From: Pseudomonadota bacterium
Lineage (GTDB): Bacteria > Pseudomonadota > Gammaproteobacteria > Burkholderiales > Rhodocyclaceae
Direction of reading: 5' to 3'
NCBI GenBank assembly: GCA_018241695.1
Contig: JAFEDH010000020.1
Location: 95,875 to 159,874 of the forward strand
DNA length: 64,000 nt
Notes under the pieces: model-generated
Told to the model about the DNA's origin: nothing
Database searches by the model: none
Seen by the model: the letters and a program-made list of their open reading frames with translations, nothing else
Shown: positions 35,556 through 44,747 of the stretch, piece by piece
How positions within the stretch are numbered: position 1 is the stretch's first letter
How the letters are laid out: every line of letters starts with the position of its first letter
Made by a program: the position numbers and the translations under genes

Positions 35556-37799
35556 TTACCAGCGATAGCCCAGGCTGACACCATAGGTTCGTGGCTCCAG
35601 GAAGTAGGCTGTGCGCAGATTGCCGAACAGCGGTCCGAAGTCGATGAAATTCACCGGCTGCGACTTGTCCGTGAGATTGCGCACCCAGAATGCCACTTCC
35701 GCCCGGCCGGATGCTGATCCCAGCGGAATCTGGGTCAGGGAAAGACGCATGTTCATCAACCCGTAACCGTCCACCTTGCTGCTTTCGGCATTGGCCCGGG
35801 TCGGATCCACGGTTGTCAGCTGGTAGGGATACGAATAGAGGGACGAGGTATAGGTGTAATCGGCGAAAAGCTTGACAACGCCCCAGTCGGTGCGCGCCAG
35901 GCGAGCATCAGCGCTGAGGTTGAAGGTTCGCTTGGGTGCACGCGGGAACGCCCGGTTCGACGCCACGTTGCTGGGAGGCTGCCCCACCGCCGCGGGTTCC
36001 AGGAATTCATCAAACTTGGCGTCCAGCAACCCCAGTCCCATACGCAGCTTGAGGCCATCGAAGGGAAGGTAGGCGCCATCCAGTTCAAGACCGCGAACGG
36101 TTGCCTTGCCAGCATTGCGCAGCAGGGAAACCCCGGGGGTGCCGCCGAAGATAGAAATCTGCATATCCTCGGACTTGTTCTGGAACAGGGCGACGTTAGC
36201 CTGGAACCGGCCATCCGCCGAAATCATCTTGGCACCGACCTCGTAGGTTTTCAGCTTTTCCGGCTGATAGGGGGTCATGGACTCCACGGCCGTACCGGCC
36301 TCCCCGTTGAAACCACCACTCCGATAGCCCTCGGCGTAACGCGCATAGACATTCAGATGATCGCTGAAGCGATAGGCAGCAGAAAACATCGGGGTCGAGG
36401 AACTGTATTCCGCCGTTCCATACAGGGGAGGAATACTGACCGCATTATTCTTGATCAGATAGCGGCTGCCGTACTTGGTTTCATGGTTGTAGCGCATGCC
36501 GACCGTCAGGGTCAGCGCATCGGTAGCCTTGAAATCAAGTTGCCCATACACTGCACGCGCGCTCGCACCGGTCCCGTATTCGGAGACATCGGTGCCGTAG
36601 AACATCCAGTGAGGATTGCTCGTGTAGCCCTGGTCACGGAAAAAGTACAGCCCGGCCACATAGTTCAGGCGTGGCGTGCTGCCGGTCCACTGGAATTCCT
36701 GCGAAGTCTGGCTGTAATTGGATCTACGGCCACCGTTGTACACCAGGACGGGCGTGCCATCCAGGTCGAACGAATCCGAAACCCGGAGCGTGCGGTGAGA
36801 GGTGATCGATTTCAGGGTATCGGTATCGCTGATGGCCCAGCTTACGGTCAGCCCATGGCCATCCGACTGCATCCGTTCATAGCTATTGAAATCCACCGAA
36901 CCGCTGGTTGGCCGGGAATGGGAAACATAGGGGGCCAGCTTGCCCGCCATCACCGCACTGATGGCTCCACCTGTATTGATGTTGTACAACTGGTTGAAGG
37001 GCGCATTCTGGTCCGTCTTGGAGCGGTCGAACTGATATTCGGCCTTGAGATTCGGCGCCAGGTCGAAGGTGGCAGCGACATGGAATGCATCATTATTTTT
37101 GCTGTCGAACCCGTTGGCCTTGCTCCCCGCATTGCCTTTCACGAGGGCATCGCGCCGCTCGAGGCGGGCACCGAAAGACAGGCTGGCGATGCCGATCTTG
37201 GGCAGATCGAGCGATAGCTTGGAAATCTGTGCGCCATAATTGCCGAAATCCAGGCTGGCCGAACCGCCGAACTCTCCACTGGGTTTCCGGGTGACGAGAT
37301 TGATTGCCCCGCCGATGGTGTTGCGTCCATACAGCGTTCCCTGAGGGCCACGCAAAACCTCGATCCGCTCCAGATCGACAACATCCGTCACCGATCCGAT
37401 CGCCTTGCCAAGGTAAATGCCATCCAGGTACATACCCACCGAAGGTTCCCAGTAGATGGCAGGGTTGACAGTAATCATTCCTCGAATCGCGATCTGCGAT
37501 GAGGTATTGCTGTTCGGTGCCTTGGAAACACCCAGATTGGGCGCCAGCGCGCTCAGATCGAGAACATTGGCGATTCCACGGTTCACGATCTGGTCTGTCG
37601 TGAAGGCGCTGATTGCCACTGGCACATCCTGGAGCCTTTCAGAACGCTTCTGTGCCGTTACCACCACTTCTTCCAGCATCGGTTCGGCGGGTGTGTTACC
37701 CGTTGCCGCACAGGTTGCCGAAGCCACCGTATAGGTCAGCAACGCCCACGAAGATTTCGCGTAACCGGCCACCCTGCGCTTCTTTTGCAGCTTGCCCAT
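35556..37799 (-). CDS. TonB-dependent outer-membrane receptor
   Basis: A 747-residue receptor. After a signal peptide (about 1-32) the TonB box is EEVVVTAQKRSERLQDVPVAI, followed by the plug domain (VLRGPQGTLYGRNTIGGAINLVTRKP near 130-155) and a 22-strand barrel ending in aromatic GVSLGYRW. It resembles receptors for hydrophobic organic substrates more than siderophore receptors; no iron-regulation box is seen. ATG at 37799 is chosen with GAGGGAT upstream over the GTG four codons earlier. Leads an operon with an SDR, two luciferase-like enzymes and a ligase; a related receptor class imports oestrogens in Novosphingobium. Confidence 0.9.
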   Translation of the reverse strand: MGKLQKKRRVAGYAKSSWALLTYTVASATCAATGNTPAEPMLEEVVVTAQKRSERLQDVPVAISAFTTDQIVNRGIANVLDLSALAPNLGVSKAPNSNTSSQIAIRGMITVNPAIYWEPSVGMYLDGIYLGKAIGSVTDVVDLERIEVLRGPQGTLYGRNTIGGAINLVTRKPSGEFGGSASLDFGNYGAQISKLSLDLPKIGIASLSFGARLERRDALVKGNAGSKANGFDSKNNDAFHVAATFDLAPNLKAEYQFDRSKTDQNAPFNQLYNINTGGAISAVMAGKLAPYVSHSRPTSGSVDFNSYERMQSDGHGLTVSWAISDTDTLKSITSHRTLRVSDSFDLDGTPVLVYNGGRRSNYSQTSQEFQWTGSTPRLNYVAGLYFFRDQGYTSNPHWMFYGTDVSEYGTGASARAVYGQLDFKATDALTLTVGMRYNHETKYGSRYLIKNNAVSIPPLYGTAEYSSSTPMFSAAYRFSDHLNVYARYAEGYRSGGFNGEAGTAVESMTPYQPEKLKTYEVGAKMISADGRFQANVALFQNKSEDMQISIFGGTPGVSLLRNAGKATVRGLELDGAYLPFDGLKLRMGLGLLDAKFDEFLEPAAVGQPPSNVASNRAFPRAPKRTFNLSADARLARTDWGVVKLFADYTYTSSLYSYPYQLTTVDPTRANAESSKVDGYGLMNMRLSLTQIPLGSASGRAEVAFWVRNLTDKSQPVNFIDFGPLFGNLRTAYFLEPRTYGVSLGYRW

Positions 37800-37868
37800 A
37801 CCATCCCTCACAAGTACTGATCGTTATCAAAATCCGCGATACCTTGTAGGGTCGCCTCGCGGTTCCTC

Positions 37869-37920
37869 GTAACGAATTAGACTGGTTCAGGGTGATTTAA
37901 TCTTCACCAATATTGGTGAA
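37869..37920 (-). promoter_or_regulatory. LuxR-type box and promoter upstream of the TonB-receptor operon
   Basis: TTCACCAA-TATTGGTGAA at 37903-37920 is a perfect 18-bp palindrome. TCTAAT on the minus strand (37876-37881) is a possible -10; initiation near 37869 would put the palindrome centre at about -42, the classic activator position for LuxR proteins. A LuxR gene lies immediately upstream. No other gene is visible in 37800-38015. Confidence 0.6.
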
Positions 37921-38015
37921 CCTCGCAAGGTGACACCGGCCCGGACTCCTGGCGATCGCTCCCGTCGTCAAATGATCCGGGCGAAGTAGTGAAAACGGGT
38001 CTGAAAGCGGAACGC

Positions 38016-39146
38016 TCAGTCATTGCCCAGCGGGGCAACGCTGCTCAGGATGCGTCCGACCACCATGGATTGCTGATTGACACCCAGTTTCCCGAATACC
38101 GATTTGAGTTGGGAGTACAGCGTATTGGTCGACAGGCGTTCTTTCTCCGCCATATCGGCAATGGAAAGGCCAGCCGTGAGCCCCAGCGCCACCGCTGCTT
38201 CCGCCCGGGAGAATCCGAACAGCTTCTGCAGCGTAGGAATCGGAATACTGACGGGGTTGCTGCCTGATGTGGTGAAAACCAGTGCCCGTGCCCCATCCCC
38301 GAGGCTCAATGGCGTGGATGGCAGAGCCCTGACGACCAGCTGATGGACGATTCCGGATTGTGTTCCCGCAAAGGAAAACGCCTCTGGCGTTGCCTCATCC
38401 GACAAAGACGCGCTACCAACGGCCTTGCTCAGCAGAATTTGCGAAGCGGAATGCCTCAAACACAATTTTCCATTCAATACGGCCCAATCCCCACTTACAG
38501 CCACATGTGATTCGGCGATTTGGTTCTGACCCAATATCCGCCTGTTGGTATCGAGCAGAAACACCCCCACGCCAAAATTATCCATGGCCTTGAAAAGTGA
38601 CTGGCGGAAGGCATTGCATTCATCCTCGACCTGCATCAGTTTCAGCGATCGGGCAAGGTGAGGCAGAAGCAAGGTGCACAGTTCCCGATCCTGCCCGGAA
38701 AAATGGCTCTTTCTGCCGCCTCTTGCCAGGCGGACATAGGCGAGTTGCCCCTTGTTGTTGACGAAGTTGCCACCCATCATGTGCCGTGTATTCAACGGCG
38801 CAAGGTAGCGTTCGAAAAATTCGCTCTGCCTGAGACTGCGAAAGTCGACCAGTTCCTCCAAAGAGGCCACCTGATTTTCAGGTATGTCGGTAAAGGGGCT
38901 CAGCTTCAGCATTCCGCTCTGGTTATAACTGCCACTGGAACGCATTGTCCGGATGGCATCGAGCCCTTCAAAGAAAGTGACGCGACGGCTCCAGTCGTCT
39001 CGGTCTCCCAGGGAAACCACAACATAGTCGGAATGCGTCACCTCCCGGAGCTGACGCAAAAAACCCTGCCAGCGCGGATATTCGGCAACACCATCGTAGA
39101 TTGATCCAACGATCCGGTTCAACTGGGCCAGGGAAACACCTGACAT
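38016..39146 (-). CDS. LuxR-family transcriptional regulator
   Basis: A 376-residue regulator with a C-terminal LuxR helix-turn-helix (about 310-370: FGFSRAEAAVALGLTAGLSIADMAEKERLSTNTLYSQLKSVFGKLGV). The N-terminal block SIYDGVAEYPRWQGFLRQLREVTHSDYVVV and the middle FGVGVFLLDTNRRILGQNQIAE parallel the regulator next to hsaA, so the two are paralogues of the TesR-like group without receiver domain. ATG at 39146 is chosen because AAGGAGG lies 6 nt upstream. It lies just upstream of the TonB-receptor operon on the same strand and probably controls it. Confidence 0.87.
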   Translation of the reverse strand: MSGVSLAQLNRIVGSIYDGVAEYPRWQGFLRQLREVTHSDYVVVSLGDRDDWSRRVTFFEGLDAIRTMRSSGSYNQSGMLKLSPFTDIPENQVASLEELVDFRSLRQSEFFERYLAPLNTRHMMGGNFVNNKGQLAYVRLARGGRKSHFSGQDRELCTLLLPHLARSLKLMQVEDECNAFRQSLFKAMDNFGVGVFLLDTNRRILGQNQIAESHVAVSGDWAVLNGKLCLRHSASQILLSKAVGSASLSDEATPEAFSFAGTQSGIVHQLVVRALPSTPLSLGDGARALVFTTSGSNPVSIPIPTLQKLFGFSRAEAAVALGLTAGLSIADMAEKERLSTNTLYSQLKSVFGKLGVNQQSMVVGRILSSVAPLGND

Positions 39147-39251
39147 CCATTCCTCCTTTCCCGTATTCAAGGGTAAACGAAGAAATCACACGTAGCGGAT
39201 GGCCGCCTCCGTCGGGGCAGGCGGACAACCCGGTATGCCCGGGCATACTTA

Positions 39252-39276
39252 CCTTACATATTATCACAATGTAAGG
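39252..39276. promoter_or_regulatory. Inverted repeat over an extended -10 element upstream of the LuxR gene
   Basis: CCTTACAT-N9-ATGTAAGG is a perfect 8-bp inverted repeat with a 9-bp spacer. On the minus strand TGTGATAAT, an extended -10, occupies its spacer and inner arm. Initiation would fall near 39253, about 107 nt before the LuxR start codon. This looks like an operator for a repressor or autoregulator. Confidence 0.5.
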
Positions 39277-39310
39277 GAAGGCGGGGGCAGCCGCCCGGAT
39301 TGCCCTCCCC

Positions 39311-39339
39311 TTGAAATCCGGAACCTTGACCCCTATTAT
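39311..39339 (+). promoter_or_regulatory. Sigma-70 promoter of groES-groEL
   Basis: TTGAAA at 39311-39316, a 17-bp spacer and TATTAT at 39334-39339. The CIRCE repeat begins on the last base of the -10. No sigma-32 type promoter is obvious, so HrcA repression is probably the main control. Confidence 0.8.
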
Positions 39340-39365
39340 TAGCACTCGTTGGTAACGAGTGCTAA
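39339..39365. promoter_or_regulatory. CIRCE element (HrcA operator)
   Basis: TTAGCACTC-N9-GAGTGCTAA matches the CIRCE consensus without mismatch. HrcA binds it and represses chaperonin genes until heat shock. It overlaps the likely transcription start of groES-groEL. Confidence 0.97.
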
Positions 39366-39463
39366 TAAACGACTCCTTTGAGCGTAGTACCGCATACCCA
39401 CTTTCAAGCGGGGCGCTGATGCCCCCCGTTAATTTTCACTTCTCAGTAACAGGAGCTATTTCC

Positions 39464-39754
39464 ATGAAAATTCGTCCTTTGCACGATCGCGTGATCGTCA
39501 AGCGCGTCGAAGAAGAGCGCAAAACTGCCTCCGGCATCGTGATCCCCGACGCAGCCGCCGAGAAACCTGATCAGGGTGAAGTGCTGGCCGTGGGCGCCGG
39601 CAAGATTCTGGAAGATGGCAAGGTCCGCCCCATGGCCGTCAAGGCCGGTGATCGTGTGCTCTTCGGCAAGTACTCCGGCCAGGCTGTCAAGGTCGACGGC
39701 GACGAACTGCTGGTCATGCGTGAAGAAGACATCATGGGCGTGATCGAAGCCTAA
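39464..39754 (+). CDS. groES: Co-chaperonin GroES
   Basis: Ten-kilodalton lid of the GroEL chaperonin. 96 residues: [29 protein letters not shown], the mobile loop, and [34 protein letters not shown] at the end, all canonical. ATG at 39464 is preceded by AGGAG; an open frame extends upstream across the CIRCE region but is not homologous. groEL starts 27 nt downstream. Confidence 0.98.
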   Translation: MKIRPLHDRVIVKRVEEERKTASGIVIPDAAAEKPDQGEVLAVGAGKILEDGKVRPMAVKAGDRVLFGKYSGQAVKVDGDELLVMREEDIMGVIEA

Positions 39755-39781
39755 TCATTGGAAATTCAAGGAGATATATAA

Positions 39782-41434
<1,653 letters not shown>

Positions 41435-41503
41435 TACCTGCGCCGTTTCAAGGACAGGAACGGGAGGAAACCCAGGTTCCCTGCCATCCTGCCCGGAAAT
41501 TGG

Positions 41504-41532
41504 AAACGCCCCGCCTTGCGCGGGGCGTTTTT
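41504..41532 (+). terminator. Rho-independent terminator of groES-groEL
   Basis: CGCCCCGC and GCGGGGCG pair around a 5-nt loop and are followed by TTTTT; three A-T pairs extend the stem. It lies 70 nt past the groEL stop. Confidence 0.92.
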
Positions 41533-41608
41533 CTTTGCGGGCCCCGCCGTGAAGAAAGAGATGCATTTGACAAAAAACAACAACTTCACGCCAAAACAAA
41601 AAAAGTAC

Positions 41609-41652
41609 TTGAAATATTCAGTAAACGAACGTATCTTTCAAACGTTCGTTTA
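41609..41652 (+). promoter_or_regulatory. Promoter with overlapping TetR-type operator
   Basis: TTGAAA (41609-41614), 17-bp spacer and TATCTT (41632-41637). TAAACGAACGT (41622-41632) and ACGTTCGTTTA (41642-41652) form a perfect 11-bp inverted repeat with a 9-bp spacer that contains most of the -10 element. The following gene encodes a TetR regulator, so autorepression is the natural reading. Confidence 0.75.
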
Positions 41653-41667
41653 ACTTCATGTGCACCG

Positions 41668-42348
41668 ATGGGGCAGCCCCTTTCCAGTTCTGGCAACGAT
41701 GGGCCGGACATCCGCATCCTGGATGCGGCCGAGCGGCTCTTCATGGAACACGGCTATGAGGCCACCTCGACCCGCATGGTGACTCGCGACGCCGCAGTCA
41801 ATCTGGCGGCGGTGAACTACTATTTTGGTTCCAAGGAAGGACTCATGCAGGCGGTGCTGCGGCGCCGGCTGGACTGGCTCAACCGGGAACGGCTGCACCT
41901 GCTCGATGCTGCAGAGACCGAGGCCCGGGGCGCCCCCCTCAAACCCTCCCTGATCGTGGACTATTTTTTCGGCACCCTGTTGCGCATGGGAGCCAGGCCT
42001 GAAACAGGCGGCCAGACATTTCAGCGGCTCCTGGGCCGTACACACACCGAGCCTGCCGCTTTTATCAGCACCTTTCTTGCGTCGGAATACGCCGATGTCG
42101 TCAATCGCTACAAAAGTGCCCTGTGCCGCGCCCTGCCCGATGTGCCACGCGAGGAAATCGTCTGGCGTTTCCATTTCATGCTCGGCGCCACGGCCTATGC
42201 GATCACCGGCACCGATTCATTACAACTGATCACCGACTGGAAGATGGAAGAAGACGTACAAGTTCAGGCGCAGAAACTCCTTGCCCGCCTCATGTCCTTT
42301 CTGCTCGGCGGCCTGCGGGCGCCGCTGCCGCAGTCCCGGAGTGCCTGA
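41668..42348 (+). CDS. TetR-family transcriptional regulator
   Basis: A 226-residue regulator. N-terminal helix-turn-helix at about 15-62 (IRILDAAERLFMEHGYEATSTRMVTRDAAVNLAAVNYYFGSKEGLMQAVLRRRLDWLNRER), followed by a ligand-binding helical domain with CECR-like (TetR_C) features (LIVDYFFGTLLRMG, WRFHFMLGATAYAITG). ATG at 41668 is chosen because it lies just past the operator; its ribosome site is weak. Start of a plus-strand run with fadE, thiolase and fadB, so it probably represses beta-oxidation in response to an acyl-CoA. Confidence 0.9.
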   Translation: MGQPLSSSGNDGPDIRILDAAERLFMEHGYEATSTRMVTRDAAVNLAAVNYYFGSKEGLMQAVLRRRLDWLNRERLHLLDAAETEARGAPLKPSLIVDYFFGTLLRMGARPETGGQTFQRLLGRTHTEPAAFISTFLASEYADVVNRYKSALCRALPDVPREEIVWRFHFMLGATAYAITGTDSLQLITDWKMEEDVQVQAQKLLARLMSFLLGGLRAPLPQSRSA

Positions 42349-42376
42349 CTCCGATCATCGAAAAGAGAGAATCCCC

Positions 42377-44737
42377 ATGTCTCACGTCCAAATCATCGGC
42401 CTCGGTCTCATCGCCACGCTGCTCCTGATCTTCGGCCTTCCGCCACTACGCCGGGCGCTCGTCACCGGCCCGCTGTTCAGGCTTTTCAAGAGCATGCTGC
42501 CCACCATGTCCGGAACCGAGCAGGACGCGCTGGAGGCCGGCACCGTGTGGTGGGAAGGCCGGCTGTTCAGTGGCAAGCCTGACTGGAATATCCTCCTGTC
42601 CTACCCGAAGCCCACACTCACCGCGGAGGAGCAATCCTTCATGGACAAGGAGGTGGAAACCGCCTGCGCCATGGTGGATGACTGGAAGGTTTCCCACGAA
42701 CTCCATGATCTCACCCCCGAAACCTGGGACTTCATCAAGTCCCGCGGCTTTCTCGGCATGATTATTCCGAAGCAGTACGGTGGACTCGGATTTTCGGCCT
42801 ACGCCCACTCGCAGGTGGTGACCAAGCTCTCCACCCGTTCCTCGGCGCTGGCGGTATCGGTGATGGTGCCCAACTCCCTCGGTCCCGCCGAACTGCTGCT
42901 CCATTACGGCACCGAAGAACAGAAAACCTACTACCTTCCGCGTCTGGCCCAGGGCCTGGAAGTTCCTGCCTTCGCCCTCACCAGCCCCTGGGCCGGCTCC
43001 GACGCCGCGGCCATTCCCGATGTCGGCATTGTCTGCAAGGGGCAGTGGCAGGGCAAGGAAGTGCTGGGTATGCGCGTCACCTGGGACAAGCGTTACATCA
43101 CCCTCGGCCCGGTCTGCACCCTGCTTGGCCTTGCCTTCCGCCTGTACGACCCCGATGGTCTGCTCGGTGACAAGAAGGATATCGGCATCACCTGCGCCCT
43201 GGTGCCCCACGACCACCCCGGCGTCGATACGGGCCGTCGCCACCTGCCGCTCAATGCCGTGTTCATGAACGGTCCCACCCGTGGCAGGGACGTCTTCATG
43301 CCCCTGGATTTCATCATCGGCGGGCCCGCCACCGCCGGCCAGGGCTGGCGCATGCTGATGGAATGCCTGGCTGCCGGACGCTCCATCTCCCTGCCTTCCT
43401 CCAACGCCGGCATGTCGAAGATGACGGCCCGCGCCGTGGGAGCCTATGCCAGAGTGCGCAACCAGTTCAAGATGGCGGTGGGCAAGTTCGAAGGTGTTGA
43501 AGAAGCATTGACCCGTATCGGCGCCTACACGTATCTGATGGAAGCCACCCGTACCATGACTGCCGGCGCGGTGGACCTGGGCGAAAAGCCTGCGGTGGTT
43601 TCCGCCATCGCCAAATACCACGTGACCGAACGCGCCCGCAAAGTGGTCAATGACGGCATGGACGTGCTCGGCGGTAAGGGCATCTGCCTCGGACCCTCCA
43701 ACTTCCTTGGCCGCGCCTACCAGCAGGTGCCCATCGGAATCACCGTGGAAGGTGCCAACATTCTCACCCGCAGCCTGATCCTCTTCGGCCAGGGCGCGAT
43801 CCGCTGCCACCCCTATGTGCTGAAAGAAATGCAGGCCGTGGCGAATCCCGATGCAAGCGCCGGACTCAGGGATTTCGACGGTGTGCTGTACGCTCACGTC
43901 ACCCACACCTTCAAGAATGGTCTGCACGCTTTCTGGCACGGCATCACCGGCTCCCGCTTCGTCAGCGCGCCCGCCGGCGCGGCCCCCGAAATGCGGCGCT
44001 ACTACCAGCAACTGACCCGCTTCTCCGCCGCCTTCGCCTTCCTCTGTGATATCTCCATGGTGGTCATGGGGGGCGATCTCAAGCGAAAGGAAAAACTTTC
44101 CGCCCGTCTTGGCGACATCCTTTCCGAGATGTATCTGATGTCCGCCACGCTCAAGCGTTACGAGGACGAGGGGCGCCAGCGCGAAGACCTGCCCCTGGTA
44201 CATTGGGCGGTTTGGGACTCCATGTACAAGGCCCAGGAAGCCTTCGACGGCGTCATTGCCAACTACCCCAGCAAGTTCGCCGCCGGGTTCCTGCACAACC
44301 TGATCTTCCCCTTCGGCCACCCCTACGTCGTGCCTTCCGATGCGGTCGGCCACCAGGTGGCGCGGCTCCTGATCGCCCCCACCCAGGCCCGCGAACGGCT
44401 CACCGCCGACTGCTATGTTTCTGGCAGCACCGATGATCCCGTCGGAGCCATCGAGCAGGCTCTGCACGCGACACTCGAAGCGGAGCCGATCGAGGCCAGG
44501 ATTCGCGAAGCCGAGAAAAAAGGCATGTTCACCGACAACCCCCTGGCCAATGTACGCGACATCGTCGAGGTTGCCCGCCAGACGGGCGTCATCAACGAAG
44601 CCGAATACGCGGTAGTGAAACGCCGCAACATGCTGCGCGACATCGTCGTTCGTGTGGATGATTTCCCCACTGATTTTGGCCTCACCACCACACAGAAGCG
44701 GGATACTTCGCAGACGGTCAACTCCCGGGCCGCATGA
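42377..44737 (+). CDS. fadE: Acyl-CoA dehydrogenase, FadE type
   Basis: First oxidation step of acyl-CoA beta-oxidation. 786 residues, close to E. coli FadE (814). An N-terminal hydrophobic segment (IIGLGLIATLLLIFGL) anchors it to the membrane. The ACAD core spans about 80-510: FLGMIIPKQYGGLGFS, FALTSPWAGSDAAAIPD, ISLPSSNAGMSKM, and VEGANILTRSLILFGQGAIRCHP with the catalytic Glu; the last 250 residues are the FadE-specific domain. The ATG follows AAGAGAGAATCCCC. The thiolase gene begins 11 nt after the stop. Confidence 0.95.
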   Translation: MSHVQIIGLGLIATLLLIFGLPPLRRALVTGPLFRLFKSMLPTMSGTEQDALEAGTVWWEGRLFSGKPDWNILLSYPKPTLTAEEQSFMDKEVETACAMVDDWKVSHELHDLTPETWDFIKSRGFLGMIIPKQYGGLGFSAYAHSQVVTKLSTRSSALAVSVMVPNSLGPAELLLHYGTEEQKTYYLPRLAQGLEVPAFALTSPWAGSDAAAIPDVGIVCKGQWQGKEVLGMRVTWDKRYITLGPVCTLLGLAFRLYDPDGLLGDKKDIGITCALVPHDHPGVDTGRRHLPLNAVFMNGPTRGRDVFMPLDFIIGGPATAGQGWRMLMECLAAGRSISLPSSNAGMSKMTARAVGAYARVRNQFKMAVGKFEGVEEALTRIGAYTYLMEATRTMTAGAVDLGEKPAVVSAIAKYHVTERARKVVNDGMDVLGGKGICLGPSNFLGRAYQQVPIGITVEGANILTRSLILFGQGAIRCHPYVLKEMQAVANPDASAGLRDFDGVLYAHVTHTFKNGLHAFWHGITGSRFVSAPAGAAPEMRRYYQQLTRFSAAFAFLCDISMVVMGGDLKRKEKLSARLGDILSEMYLMSATLKRYEDEGRQREDLPLVHWAVWDSMYKAQEAFDGVIANYPSKFAAGFLHNLIFPFGHPYVVPSDAVGHQVARLLIAPTQARERLTADCYVSGSTDDPVGAIEQALHATLEAEPIEARIREAEKKGMFTDNPLANVRDIVEVARQTGVINEAEYAVVKRRNMLRDIVVRVDDFPTDFGLTTTQKRDTSQTVNSRAA

Positions 44738-44747
44738 GGACAACGCC

